This document shows, in pieces, positions 49,845-60,134 of a stretch of 64,000 nt of DNA. The stretch comes from Vibrio metschnikovii CIP 69.14. Lineage in GTDB: Bacteria > Pseudomonadota > Gammaproteobacteria > Enterobacterales > Vibrionaceae. The translations under genes and the position numbers were made by a program. The stretch spans positions 1,550,001-1,614,000 of the forward strand of contig NZ_ACZO01000006.1 of the NCBI RefSeq assembly GCF_000176155.1, given 5' to 3'. Each line of letters starts with the position of its first letter. The first letter of the stretch is position 1. Under the pieces are notes generated by a model. It did not search any database and was not told the origin of the DNA. It saw only the letters and a list, made by a program, of their open reading frames with translations.

Positions 49845-52196
49845 TTATCTCCTTTGCTCTAACCACTGTTTTAACACCTGAATATCATTACGGTATTCAT
49901 TTTTTATTTCATCGACCCAATCGGTAATATTTTCCCACCATGCTGGCGCATCGGGAGACTGAGCTTTTTGTGCAACGTTTTGAATTCGTTTTAAGCCGAT
50001 GGAGCCTGCTGCACCTTTAATTTTATGAGCCTCAGAGACAATGCCAGCTTGATCTTTCGCCACCATATTAGAATCCAAGACCTCTAAATAACTCGGCATC
50101 ATTTTTTCAAGCATCTCAACGCTTTCTAACATAGGTTGAGGCCCGACAATATCGAGATAAGAGTTTAACATGTCGAGATCGAGCAAACGGCCACATAACT
50201 CTTGATAACAAGGCTCTGCAAGATCAACATCAGGGATATTCGTAGCCTCGGTCTGAAATGGCTGCTGAGCAATGACTTTACTGATCACCGCTTGCACCAC
50301 TTGCACCGAAAGCGGCTTACTTATCGCATCATCTAATCCTTGGGTTTGATACTGCTGCTTATCCTTCAAGACATTGGCGGTCAACGCAACGAGCGGCGGT
50401 AATGAAGAATAAGTCTCTCGATAAAACTGCGCCACATCAAACCCAGTCATATCCGGCAGTTGAATATCTAAGAAAACCAAATCAAACTGATCGGGCGTAA
50501 ATCGTTGTTTAGCTTCTTCACCGGTCATGGCGACCGTAACCTGATGGCCTAAGCTCTCTAACAGTGAGCGAGCAACCGTGACATTAAGCTCAATATCTTC
50601 CACCATAAAGATACGTAAACTTTTTTGTGGAGTTAGGCTTAATTGCGGCTTATCAGGAGGACTCACTAAAGGCACTCGGATAGTCACCGTAAAGGTACTG
50701 CCGAAGCCCTCTTCGCTGCTTACCTCGATATCACCAGCCATTAAATTAATTAATTGGCGCGAAACCGCAAGACCAATGCCCGTTCCTACGGCATGGAGGT
50801 TATCTTTGCCAGATTTAACCTGATAATACATGGCAAAAATCTTATCCAATTCATGTTCAGGGATGCCAATGCCTGTATCTTCTATTTCCATGGTGATGTC
50901 AGCAGAACCTGGATTAATATCCGCACTGACACTCATCACTACGCCACCTTCTTTGGTGAACTTCATGGCGTTACTCATTAAATTCCACAGCACTTGGCGC
51001 AAGCGTGTTGCATCGACTTCAATCCAGGTCGGCAGCTCGGTTAAGCGCTCCAAATCAAAACGCAGTCCTTTTTGCTCTGCCATTAAAGCAGAAAGGCTCT
51101 CTAGCTCGGCGACAAATTCGACAAAGTTTAAAGGTGCGGGTAACAGCTCTAACTTACGCCTGTCAAATTTATCCATATCAATAATATCGTTAAAGATATG
51201 ACCCAATGTAATCGCACTGACTTGAATGGTTTGCATATGCTTACGCTGTTCATCAGTTAGCTGGGTATCAAGTAACATTCGACTTAAACCGACAATACCA
51301 TTGAGTGGCGTGCGTAATTCATGACTGATGGTCGAAATAAAGGTGGTTTTATCGCGGCTGGCTTTTTCTAGTGATTCTTGATGACGCTTACGTTCAGTAA
51401 TGTCTCGTCCAAAACCCACTAAACCTAGATGACGGCCCTCTTTACTATAAAAAGGCACTTTGCGCAGTTCAAAGAAGTGTTTACGCCCATCGGGATATTC
51501 AAGCCATTGCTCATAGGTAATAGCTTGATTATTCTTAAATACTTGCTGATCGGTTTCAACTATCGATTGAGCAATCTCCTTACGATACACATCCCAAGGT
51601 GTCAGACCGACTAATTGACTTTCCCGTTTCCCGGTTAGCTCTTCCATTGCTCGGTTACAGCCGGAAAATTCACCTTTCGCATTACGGTAATAAATTAAGT
51701 CCGGTGAGGCATCGATGAACGAGCGTAATAGCGCGGTACGTTCGGCCAATTCCAACTGCGTTTTCTCTCGTTGATACACTTCGTTTTCCAAATCAACCAT
51801 CGCCTCTTCACGGGCTTCTTCGGCTTTAATTCGCTCTTCTATCTCCTGATTGAGTTTGACAATATTTTGCTGTAACTGTTGGTTAAGTTCTTGATCTCGC
51901 GAGCGCATATCTTTGAGCTTGGAGACTAACTTAGAGAGACGTTGTCGAGACTCTTCCAACTGATCGACCACGACTGATAAGAAATATACCGCCCACGGGG
52001 TGATCAATAGTCCAAAAAATACCGAACGTACAATATCAATGTCATCGACAAAACCTTTCAAAACCAGCGTAATTCCGACTTGGACTACCACCGCTAAGGC
52101 AACCAACGCTAAAGCCAGTAAAATTGAAAAACGTAAAATACCCAATTTAACAAGTAGATCGACATAGTATTGAGCTAAGTTTTTTATCGGTTTCAT
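49845..52196 (-). CDS. arcB: ArcB, hybrid sensor histidine kinase
   Basis: ArcB has 783 residues. Two N-terminal transmembrane helices (about 20-80) are followed by a coiled-coil linker, a PAS domain (around 155-260), HisKA with ISHELRTPLNGIVGLS, and HATPase (DTGIGIPEHE). A receiver domain (LVFLDIQLPDMTG) and a C-terminal HPt domain (HKIKGAAGSIGL) complete it. It senses the quinone pool and phosphorylates ArcA by a four-step relay. The family's redox cysteines are not evident in the linker and PAS region. It shares an operon with the lipoprotein gene. Confidence 0.96.
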   Translation of the reverse strand: MKPIKNLAQYYVDLLVKLGILRFSILLALALVALAVVVQVGITLVLKGFVDDIDIVRSVFFGLLITPWAVYFLSVVVDQLEESRQRLSKLVSKLKDMRSRDQELNQQLQQNIVKLNQEIEERIKAEEAREEAMVDLENEVYQREKTQLELAERTALLRSFIDASPDLIYYRNAKGEFSGCNRAMEELTGKRESQLVGLTPWDVYRKEIAQSIVETDQQVFKNNQAITYEQWLEYPDGRKHFFELRKVPFYSKEGRHLGLVGFGRDITERKRHQESLEKASRDKTTFISTISHELRTPLNGIVGLSRMLLDTQLTDEQRKHMQTIQVSAITLGHIFNDIIDMDKFDRRKLELLPAPLNFVEFVAELESLSALMAEQKGLRFDLERLTELPTWIEVDATRLRQVLWNLMSNAMKFTKEGGVVMSVSADINPGSADITMEIEDTGIGIPEHELDKIFAMYYQVKSGKDNLHAVGTGIGLAVSRQLINLMAGDIEVSSEEGFGSTFTVTIRVPLVSPPDKPQLSLTPQKSLRIFMVEDIELNVTVARSLLESLGHQVTVAMTGEEAKQRFTPDQFDLVFLDIQLPDMTGFDVAQFYRETYSSLPPLVALTANVLKDKQQYQTQGLDDAISKPLSVQVVQAVISKVIAQQPFQTEATNIPDVDLAEPCYQELCGRLLDLDMLNSYLDIVGPQPMLESVEMLEKMMPSYLEVLDSNMVAKDQAGIVSEAHKIKGAAGSIGLKRIQNVAQKAQSPDAPAWWENITDWVDEIKNEYRNDIQVLKQWLEQRR

Positions 52197-52401
52197 TGCA
52201 GGTTCCGCATAGATAATGGCCGTGACGCTAAGTGAGTTTCAAAACCGCGGCTCAGCGCTAATCCAACAGCGCTTTCAGATAAAAAGCCTGTGATTAAAAA
52301 GACTTAAAGGATAAAGATACCAGCTTCTCAAATCAGGATCTGCAACTATTCTAAGAGTTTGCCTAGCGTAACGCAGTAAATTACGTTTAAAAGTGAGCGG
52401 C

Positions 52402-53343
52402 TTATTTTTTGTTGGTCGGATTAATGTATTGGAAAGGACGCCCAATTAATGAACCTTGCGCGCCATCTTTTGCTAATCGCCGGCCAAGCTCAGTCATCGC
52501 CAGCCAACGATTCTCACACCAGAGAGGAGCCAACAACGTAGGACGGCGAGCGGCAGAAGAGACGCGATGATAAACCACTTCAGGTGGCGTTAAGCGAATG
52601 AGGTGGCTGGCAATCGTGACGTACTCTTCTAATGTTGGCGCAACTAACTTCCCTGCCCGCCACGCTTTGGCCATCGTACTCCCATCAACAATATGCAAAC
52701 CATGTAACTTGATACCATCTGTTCCCACTTCAACGACTTGCTGTAATGTCGCCACATTATCGCTTGCCGTTTCTTTAGGTAGCCCAACGATTAAATGAGT
52801 ACAGATTTTAATACCAAGCGCTCTTGCTCTTTGAGCGATCGATTGATAACAATCAAAATCATGACCGCGATTAATGCGCTTTAAAGTACTATTATTTGCG
52901 GTCTGCAAACCCAACTCTAACCAAACTTCAAACCCTTGCTGCACATAATCATGCAACAGTTCCAATACCGCATCCGGGACGCAATCAGGGCGAGTGCCCA
53001 CACACAAACCGACAATATTGGCACTTTGCAACGCTTGTTGATACATGGCTTTTAACACCTGAACTTCGGCATAAGTGCTGGTATAGGCTTGGAAATAAGC
53101 TAAGTATTTATTGGCACGCTGAACTTCACCCGCTCTTTCTTTTAGCTGATCAGCAATACTTTGCTTTTGGGTATGTTCATCAACAAAAGAGGCAACATTA
53201 CAAAATGTGCATCCGCCTCGACCAATGGTGCCATCTCGATTAGGACAACTAAAGCCACCATGCAACGTCAGTTTATGGACTTTCTCACCATAGCGGCGTT
53301 GAAGATCTTGCCCTAATGTGTTTACTAATTGATGCAGTTGCAT
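52402..53343 (-). CDS. yhcC: YhcC-type radical SAM protein (TIGR01212 family)
   Basis: The 313-residue protein has the 4Fe-4S cysteines in GGFSCPNRD and GGCTFCN, a variant spacing typical of this family (C-x11-C-x2-C). The LCVGTRPDC and WLELGLQTANNSTLKRINRGHD segments are conserved radical-SAM barrel motifs. No product is known. It lies upstream of and divergent from gltB, as in E. coli, where yhcC also neighbours gltBD. Confidence 0.92.
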   Translation of the reverse strand: MQLHQLVNTLGQDLQRRYGEKVHKLTLHGGFSCPNRDGTIGRGGCTFCNVASFVDEHTQKQSIADQLKERAGEVQRANKYLAYFQAYTSTYAEVQVLKAMYQQALQSANIVGLCVGTRPDCVPDAVLELLHDYVQQGFEVWLELGLQTANNSTLKRINRGHDFDCYQSIAQRARALGIKICTHLIVGLPKETASDNVATLQQVVEVGTDGIKLHGLHIVDGSTMAKAWRAGKLVAPTLEEYVTIASHLIRLTPPEVVYHRVSSAARRPTLLAPLWCENRWLAMTELGRRLAKDGAQGSLIGRPFQYINPTNKK

Positions 53344-53870
53344 AACGAATACCCAAGCTGTGAATACAAATAACTCTCACTTCGATCTATGTAATTAAAT
53401 TACATCGAAAGGAATAAATAGTAAGCGTATGAGATAGATACCGCGTGGTGCAAAATCAATAAACATTCATTAAATCTGCATTTAGCTAACTTTGTTTGAA
53501 AAATGTTGCGCTGATTATGCAGAGACTGAGAAAAAGGCGCAAAAAAGACCGAGTTTTTCATTGCATTTACGGCTAACAAAATTGTAGGATAGTTACAGTT
53601 TCATGATGATTTTTGTTTGTTTTATTACAAATAAGCTCAAGAAACGTCGGCGATATTCCATTCCTACCTATATAAACCACTATAAAATGTGGTTAAACAG
53701 AGGAATATCACTAAGGATTGTTTTTCTCACACTATATATTTCCTGTGAGAGACGGAAGGGATGCGAGTCGGTCAGCATAGATCGATTTAAATGGATAACA
53801 ATAAGGATAGATGCAGTGCTGGGGCTTGCCTTGGCTTGCTTGTGTCCAACTGAACTGGAAGGATGTATCT
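53344..53870. other. Divergent gap between yhcC and gltB
   Basis: Promoter region of 527 bp. A possible -35/-10 pair for gltB is TTGCAT with TAGGAT near 53561-53590. An A/T-rich inverted repeat (ATGTAATT with AATTACAT) is at about 53389-53405. A 91-codon frame at 53603-53878 overlaps the gltB start and has no family resemblance, so I do not call it. Confidence 0.5.
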
Positions 53871-56800
53871 ATGGTTAATAGAGAACAAAGTTCGCAAGGT
53901 CTGTATACACCAGAACTCGAGCATGACGCTTGCGGCATCGGTTTTGTTGCTCACCTCAAAAACCGTAAATCACACCATGTCGTGACTCAAGCCCTAGATA
54001 TGCTAGCGCGCATGGAACATCGTGGCGGACAAGGTTGTGACCCCTGTAGCGGTGACGGAGCGGGTATTTTACTGCAGAAACCTCACGAATTCCTATTAGA
54101 GGAAGCGGTAAAACTGGGGATTAAACTACCGTCATTTGACCAATACGGCGTCGGTGTCGTCTTGTTTCCAAGGGATGAGCACAAACGCGCTCAATGCCGT
54201 GATATTTTAGAGCGTAATGCTAAGCGCCTTGATCTTGATGTCCTCGGTTATCGCAAACTGCCAACCGACAACAGCATGCTCGGTGCCGATCCACTCAGTA
54301 CTGAACCTTATTTTGAACATGTTTTCATCTCAGCCGGTCCAGGAAGTACGCCACAAGAACTGGAACGCAAACTCTACGTTCTGCGTAACTATACCGTTCG
54401 CGTTTGTCTCGAAAGCGTTTCTAATATTGGCGATGATTTTTATATCAACTCGCTCTCCTATAAAACGCTGGTTTATAAAGGCCAGCTAACCACTGAGCAA
54501 GTTCCGCAATATTTTCTCGATTTACAAAACCCAACCATGGTTACCGCCTTGGCTCTGGTGCATTCACGTTTTTCCACCAATACCTTCCCAAGATGGCGTT
54601 TAGCGCAGCCGTTTCGTTACATTGCCCATAACGGCGAAATCAATACCGTACGCGGTAACTTGAACTGGATGAAAGCCCGCGAAGCTATCTTACAATCCAA
54701 TCTCTTTACCCAAGCAGAAATTGATATGCTGCTGCCGGTTTGTCAGGAAGGCGCGTCAGACTCCGCCAACTTTGATATGGTGTTAGAGTTATTGGTGCTA
54801 TCAGGCCGCACTTTGCCGCACGCATTGATGATGATGATCCCCGAAGCGTGGCAAGAAAATAAAACCATGGATCCCAAGCGTCGTGCCTTTTATCAATATC
54901 ATGCCAATATCATGGAACCATGGGATGGCCCAGCCTCAGTGTGCTTTACCGATGGCGTACAAGTAGGCGCAACCTTAGATAGAAACGGCTTGCGTCCCTC
55001 TCGTTATACCGTCACTAAAGACGATTTTTTGATCATGGCCTCTGAATCTGGTGTGGTAGAAATCGATCCCGCTAATGTCGAATATCGTGGTCGCTTACAA
55101 CCCGGACGCATTTTTGTCGCCGACCTTGAACAAGGGCGAATCATCTCTGATGAAGAAGTCAAAGATGGCATCGCTAACGCTCAACCTTATGAAAAATGGG
55201 TAGAAGATAACTTACTGAGCCTAAAAAAGCTTCCTGAAGCCGATAACGTTCACAGCCAACCGTCACCGGAGCGTCTGCTCCATCGTCAGCAAGCGTTTGG
55301 AGTCAGCAGTGAAGAAGTCAACGACATTATCTTTACCTTGGCTGAAACGGGTTACGAGCCTCTTGGCTCAATGGGAGCCGATTGGCCGGTGGCGGTGCTG
55401 TCGCATCAGTCTCAGCACTTATCGAACTACTTTAAACAGTTGTTTGCGCAGGTAACCAACCCGCCGATCGATCCGATCCGCGAGCGGATGGTCATGTCAC
55501 TCAATACCTATATTGGTCGTGATCAAAACCTACTCGCTGAATCTCCCGTTCACTGTCGAAAAGTCGAGCTAGAATCACCGGTGATTTCTAATGCTGAATT
55601 AGAAAAACTGCGCGCGATTGATAATGAGCACCTACAAGCCAAAACACTGGATATTGTTTTTCAAGCCAGTGAAGAGCCCGGCAAACTTGAACGAGCACTC
55701 AAACGCATCTGCCAATACGCAGAGGATGCGGTGATCGATGGCTATTCCATCATTCTCCTTACTGACCGCGCGGTAAATTCTAACCATGCCGCGATTCCAG
55801 CGATGCTGGCTGTCGGCGCTGTCCATCATCATCTGATCCGTAAAGGACTACGCTCTAAGTGCGGTATTGTGGTTGAAACTGGGGATGCGCGCGAAACTCA
55901 CCATTTTGCTACCTTAGTCGGCTATGGTGCCAATGCGGTGAACCCGTATTTAGTGGTCGAAACCATTGTCGATTTGCAGCGTCGCAATAAGCTGGATACT
56001 GACGTTGAGGTGAATAAATACTTCGAAAACTATCGTAAAGGGATCAATGCTGGCCTATTGAAAATTTTCTCAAAAATGGGCATCTCAACTTTACAGTCCT
56101 ACCATGGAGCACAAATCTTTGAAGCCTTAGGGATCAGTAAATCGGTGGTAGACAAATACTTTACTGGTACTGTTACTCGTATTCAGGGCCTAACGTTAGA
56201 CGATATCGCCAAAGAAGTGGTGGTTCGTCACCGTATTGGCTATCCGATTCGTGAAATCCCGTTACAAATGCTCGATGTCGGCGGTGTCTATCAGTGGAAA
56301 CAGCGTGGTGAAAAACACCTGTTTAACCCAGAAACCATCCATTTACTGCAACACTCTACCCGTAATAAAGATTATCAACAGTTCAAGCAGTATGCGGCTG
56401 CTGTCGATAGCCAAGGGGATAAAGCGGTGACCCTGCGTAGTCAGCTAGATTTTATTAAAAATCCAGCGGGTTCAGTTGCGATTGAAGACGTCGAGCCGGT
56501 GTCGAGTATTGTGAAACGCTTTGCCACTGGCGCAATGTCGTTCGGTTCGATTTCTCATGAGGCGCACTCAACATTAGCAGTCGCCATGAACCGCCTGGGC
56601 GCACGTTCCAATTCTGGTGAAGGGGGTGAAGATCCCGCGCGTTTCGTTCGTAAAGAGAATGGCGATTGGGAACGCTCAGCCATCAAGCAAGTCGCCTCTG
56701 GACGCTTTGGGGTTACCTCTTACTATTTGACCAACTGCGACGAAATTCAGATCAAAATGGCACAAGGAGCCAAGCCAGGTGAAGGCGGTCAGCTACCAGG

Positions 56801-58412
56801 AGATAAAGTCGATGATTGGATTGGCGCAACTCGTCACTCAACGCCAGGGGTCGGCTTAATTTCGCCGCCACCGCATCACGACATCTACTCCATTGAAGAT
56901 TTGGCGCAGCTGATTTTTGACTTGAAAAACGCCAACCGTAAAGGGCGAGTCAACGTTAAACTGGTCTCTGAAGCCGGCGTGGGCACTATCGCTTCTGGTG
57001 TTGCTAAAGCGAAAGCGGATGTAGTGCTGATTGCAGGCCATGACGGCGGCACCGGCGCGTCGCCTATTTCATCGATTCGCCATACCGGCCTACCTTGGGA
57101 ACTTGGTCTGGCTGAAACTCATCAGACACTACTTAAAAACGGTTTACGTAACCGCATCGTCGTACAAGCGGATGGGCAGATGAAAACCCCACGCGATATC
57201 GCTATCGCCACCTTACTTGGTGCAGAAGAATGGGGCGTTGCTACCGCCGCCTTAGTCGTGGAAGGTTGTATCATGATGCGTAAGTGTCATAAAAACACCT
57301 GCCCAGTCGGTATCGCAACTCAAAACAAAACATTACGTGAACGCTTTGATGGCCGCGTGGAAGATGTGGTGACCTTCTTCCAATATATGGCACAAGGCCT
57401 ACGGGAAATCATGGCTGAGCTTGGTTTTCGCACCATTGATGAGATGGTAGGGCAAGCGCAAAAACTCAAATTACGTGATGATGTGGGCCACTGGAAGTAT
57501 AAGAACCTCGACCTTTCTCCCCTACTCTATCTTGAGCCAGCCCGTGAAGGTGATGGTATTTATTGCCAAAGCGCACAAAACCATAATTTGGAGCATGTCC
57601 TCGACCGTCAATTAATCCAGTTAGCGAAACCTGCGCTTGAACAAGGCTTAGCGGTGAATGCCGAACTGCCGATCATCAATACCGATCGCAGTACTGGCAC
57701 CATGTTGTCGAACGAAATTTGTAAAGTCTATCAAGATCAAGGGTTACCTCAGCCTATGACGGTTAAATTTAACGGTAGTGCTGGGCAATCTTTTGGGGCT
57801 TTCTTGACCAAAGGCGTCCATTTTGAAGTTGAGGGCGATGCCAACGACTACTGGGGTAAAGGCTTATCAGGCGGTACGTTAGTACTCTATCCTAACCGCA
57901 ATGCCAGCTTAATTGCCGAAGATAATATCGTGGTTGGTAACGTCTGTTTCTATGGCGCTACCTCTGGTGAGTCTTACATTCGAGGCTTAGCGGGCGAACG
58001 CTTCTGCGTGCGAAATTCTGGCGCTAAAGTGGTCGTAGAAGGTGTCGGCGATCATGGCTGTGAGTACATGACCGGCGGTATTGCGGTGATCCTTGGTTCA
58101 ACCGGACGTAACTTTGCCGCAGGTATGAGTGGCGGTATCGCTTATGTGTGGGATAAAGCCGGTGATTTTTCACAAAAACTCAATCCTGAGCTGGTCGATC
58201 TCGATCCTATCGAAGCGGAAGATAAAGCGCTGTTAAAAGAGATGCTGACTAAACACGTTCAATTCACAGGAAGTGAAGTGGCACAAACATTCCTCAACAA
58301 TTTTGAGCAAAGCTTAGCGACAATGATGAAAGTCATGCCTCGTGACTATAAAGCCGTGCTTGAAAAACGTAAGGAAGCCGCAGCGGCAATGGAAAAAGCG
58401 GAGGCTGTATAA
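53871..58412 (+). CDS. gltB: GltB, glutamate synthase large subunit
   Basis: GltB takes the amide of glutamine and passes ammonia to 2-oxoglutarate, giving glutamate. The start is ATG at 53871, with AAGGA seven bases upstream; a longer ATG at 53811 lacks this. The product is 1513 residues. Cys21, in HDACGIGF, is the class II amidotransferase nucleophile after a 20-residue propeptide is removed. Then come the central domain, the FMN-binding synthase domain with an iron-sulfur site (CHKNTCPVGIATQ), and a C-terminal beta-helix domain. gltD follows with a one-base overlap. Confidence 0.97.
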   Translation: MVNREQSSQGLYTPELEHDACGIGFVAHLKNRKSHHVVTQALDMLARMEHRGGQGCDPCSGDGAGILLQKPHEFLLEEAVKLGIKLPSFDQYGVGVVLFPRDEHKRAQCRDILERNAKRLDLDVLGYRKLPTDNSMLGADPLSTEPYFEHVFISAGPGSTPQELERKLYVLRNYTVRVCLESVSNIGDDFYINSLSYKTLVYKGQLTTEQVPQYFLDLQNPTMVTALALVHSRFSTNTFPRWRLAQPFRYIAHNGEINTVRGNLNWMKAREAILQSNLFTQAEIDMLLPVCQEGASDSANFDMVLELLVLSGRTLPHALMMMIPEAWQENKTMDPKRRAFYQYHANIMEPWDGPASVCFTDGVQVGATLDRNGLRPSRYTVTKDDFLIMASESGVVEIDPANVEYRGRLQPGRIFVADLEQGRIISDEEVKDGIANAQPYEKWVEDNLLSLKKLPEADNVHSQPSPERLLHRQQAFGVSSEEVNDIIFTLAETGYEPLGSMGADWPVAVLSHQSQHLSNYFKQLFAQVTNPPIDPIRERMVMSLNTYIGRDQNLLAESPVHCRKVELESPVISNAELEKLRAIDNEHLQAKTLDIVFQASEEPGKLERALKRICQYAEDAVIDGYSIILLTDRAVNSNHAAIPAMLAVGAVHHHLIRKGLRSKCGIVVETGDARETHHFATLVGYGANAVNPYLVVETIVDLQRRNKLDTDVEVNKYFENYRKGINAGLLKIFSKMGISTLQSYHGAQIFEALGISKSVVDKYFTGTVTRIQGLTLDDIAKEVVVRHRIGYPIREIPLQMLDVGGVYQWKQRGEKHLFNPETIHLLQHSTRNKDYQQFKQYAAAVDSQGDKAVTLRSQLDFIKNPAGSVAIEDVEPVSSIVKRFATGAMSFGSISHEAHSTLAVAMNRLGARSNSGEGGEDPARFVRKENGDWERSAIKQVASGRFGVTSYYLTNCDEIQIKMAQGAKPGEGGQLPGDKVDDWIGATRHSTPGVGLISPPPHHDIYSIEDLAQLIFDLKNANRKGRVNVKLVSEAGVGTIASGVAKAKADVVLIAGHDGGTGASPISSIRHTGLPWELGLAETHQTLLKNGLRNRIVVQADGQMKTPRDIAIATLLGAEEWGVATAALVVEGCIMMRKCHKNTCPVGIATQNKTLRERFDGRVEDVVTFFQYMAQGLREIMAELGFRTIDEMVGQAQKLKLRDDVGHWKYKNLDLSPLLYLEPAREGDGIYCQSAQNHNLEHVLDRQLIQLAKPALEQGLAVNAELPIINTDRSTGTMLSNEICKVYQDQGLPQPMTVKFNGSAGQSFGAFLTKGVHFEVEGDANDYWGKGLSGGTLVLYPNRNASLIAEDNIVVGNVCFYGATSGESYIRGLAGERFCVRNSGAKVVVEGVGDHGCEYMTGGIAVILGSTGRNFAAGMSGGIAYVWDKAGDFSQKLNPELVDLDPIEAEDKALLKEMLTKHVQFTGSEVAQTFLNNFEQSLATMMKVMPRDYKAVLEKRKEAAAAMEKAEAV

Positions 58413-59881
58413 TGGGTAAAGCAACTGGATTTTTAGAGTTTGGTCGAGAACTGCCAAAAAAAATCGACCCTGCAGAGCGAATTAAACACAACCATGAGTT
58501 TGTGCTCAATAAAGAATTTGGTCACAAAATTAACCAACAAGCAGCTCGCTGTATGGATTGTGGGGTGCCGTTTTGTCATAGCGGCTGCCCGATTGGTAAC
58601 ATCATTCCAGAATTTAATGATGCGGTTTATCGCGATAGTTGGCAAGAAGCATGGCAAATCTTAAGCTCAACCAATAACTTCCCTGAGTTTACTGGTCGAG
58701 TATGCCCAGCGCCTTGTGAAACCTCATGCGTGCTTGGTATTAATCAAGATCCCATCACCATTTGTAATATTGAGAAAACCATTGTTGAGCGGGCTTATCA
58801 AGAAGGCTATGCCAAGCCCAAAACCCCTCGTGCTCGTACAGGCAAAAAAGTGGCTATTATCGGCTCTGGGCCGGCGGGATTAGCCGCGGCTGAGCAATTA
58901 AATAGCGCTGGACATCAGGTGACTGTGTTTGAGCGGGATGAAAAAGTTGGTGGATTACTGCGCTTCGGGATCCCTGATTTTAAACTCAGCATGGCCGTGA
59001 TTGATCGCAAACTCGATCTTATGGCTCAAGCTGGGGTTGAATTTGTGGTTAATGCTCATGTGGGGGTTGATATTAACGCGCAACAGCTACGCCAAGAGTT
59101 CGATGCGATTTTGCTGACTGGCGGCTCCACCGTACCACGTGATTTACCGATCCCCGGACGTGATTTGCAAGGCGTTTACTTTGCGATGCAATTCCTCGGA
59201 CAAAATAATCGCCGCGCTAACAATATGGATCTTAAAGGTGAAGAGATTCATGCCAAAGGCAAACATGTGGTGGTCATTGGTGGTGGCGATACCGGTTCAG
59301 ACTGTGTCGGTACGTCCAATCGTCATGGCGCGGCAAGCATTACGCAAGTCGAGATCATGCCGATGCCACCAGAAAAACGTCCAGCCAATATGCCATGGCC
59401 ACAGTATCCGATGATTTTACGCACGTCGACCTCCCATGAAGAAGGCTGCGAAAGACATTGGAATATTCTGACCAAAGAATTTATTGGCAACGAGCAAGGT
59501 CAAGTGACTGGGCTGAGAATTGCCGATATTGTTTGGCAAGAGGCCGCGCCGGGACAACGCCCTGAGTTTCGCGAAATCTCTGGCACTGAGCGAGTGATAG
59601 CTTGTGATATGGCGTTTCTCGCGATGGGCTTTTTACATCCAGAACCACATGGTGTACTCGCACAATTAGCGATAAAACTTGATGATCGCGGTAACGTGGC
59701 AACGGATAATTTTGCCACCAATCAAAAAGGGGTCTTTGCTGCTGGCGACATGCGCACTGGCCAATCACTGGTTGTACGCTGCATCAATGAAGGTCGTGAA
59801 TCAGCCAGAGCGATTGATGCTTACTTGATGGGCAACACGCATCTTGAATCGATCAATGATTCTTTAATGTTATCGGCGTAA
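58412..59881 (+). CDS. gltD: GltD, glutamate synthase small subunit
   Basis: GltD feeds electrons from NADPH to GltB through FAD and two 4Fe-4S clusters. The protein has 489 residues. The N-terminus has the cluster cysteines in CMDCGVPFCHSGCPIGN and CPAPCETSCVLG. The FAD-binding loop is IIGSGPAGLAAAEQL and the NADPH-binding loop VVVIGGGDTGSDCVG. The ATG overlaps the gltB stop in TAATG. A palindromic repeat remnant and a terminator follow. Confidence 0.96.
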   Translation: MGKATGFLEFGRELPKKIDPAERIKHNHEFVLNKEFGHKINQQAARCMDCGVPFCHSGCPIGNIIPEFNDAVYRDSWQEAWQILSSTNNFPEFTGRVCPAPCETSCVLGINQDPITICNIEKTIVERAYQEGYAKPKTPRARTGKKVAIIGSGPAGLAAAEQLNSAGHQVTVFERDEKVGGLLRFGIPDFKLSMAVIDRKLDLMAQAGVEFVVNAHVGVDINAQQLRQEFDAILLTGGSTVPRDLPIPGRDLQGVYFAMQFLGQNNRRANNMDLKGEEIHAKGKHVVVIGGGDTGSDCVGTSNRHGAASITQVEIMPMPPEKRPANMPWPQYPMILRTSTSHEEGCERHWNILTKEFIGNEQGQVTGLRIADIVWQEAAPGQRPEFREISGTERVIACDMAFLAMGFLHPEPHGVLAQLAIKLDDRGNVATDNFATNQKGVFAAGDMRTGQSLVVRCINEGRESARAIDAYLMGNTHLESINDSLMLSA

Positions 59882-59890
59882 GCGCTTTAT

Positions 59891-59933
59891 CTATACCCAA
59901 ACAACTTGGCGTTGCAGGTAGGAAAGGGATATC
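59891..59933. repeat. Vibrio intergenic palindromic repeat, internally deleted copy C
   Basis: The left end CTATACCCAAACAACTTGG and the right end AGGAAAGGGATATC of copy B are present, but the roughly 100-bp centre is missing. It sits between the gltD stop and its terminator. Confidence 0.72.
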
Positions 59934-59939
59934 TTAAAC

Positions 59940-59966
59940 GGCTAACACCTTGTGTTAGCCTTTTTT
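59940..59966 (+). terminator. Rho-independent terminator after gltD
   Basis: GGCTAACAC (59940-59948) pairs with GTGTTAGCC (59952-59960) around a 3-nt loop, then six T residues. Confidence 0.94.
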
Positions 59967-60134
59967 ATTGCTAAAAATATCGTCTCATTACTCAACCTTA
60001 ACGACCACCTTAGTCGTCAAACTAGAAAAATCATGACCTTAATAAACCAAAGATCGTCAATCAATCGTATAATTGGTTATCCTCAGCGACAAATATCAGC
60101 TATGCTCAAATTTTATTCGCTGTAGGAAAATGTC

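Noticed and set aside
53603..53878. 91-codon plus-strand frame before gltB
   Set aside because: It overlaps the gltB start, has no Shine-Dalgarno, no recognisable family and unusual composition. It falls in a promoter region.
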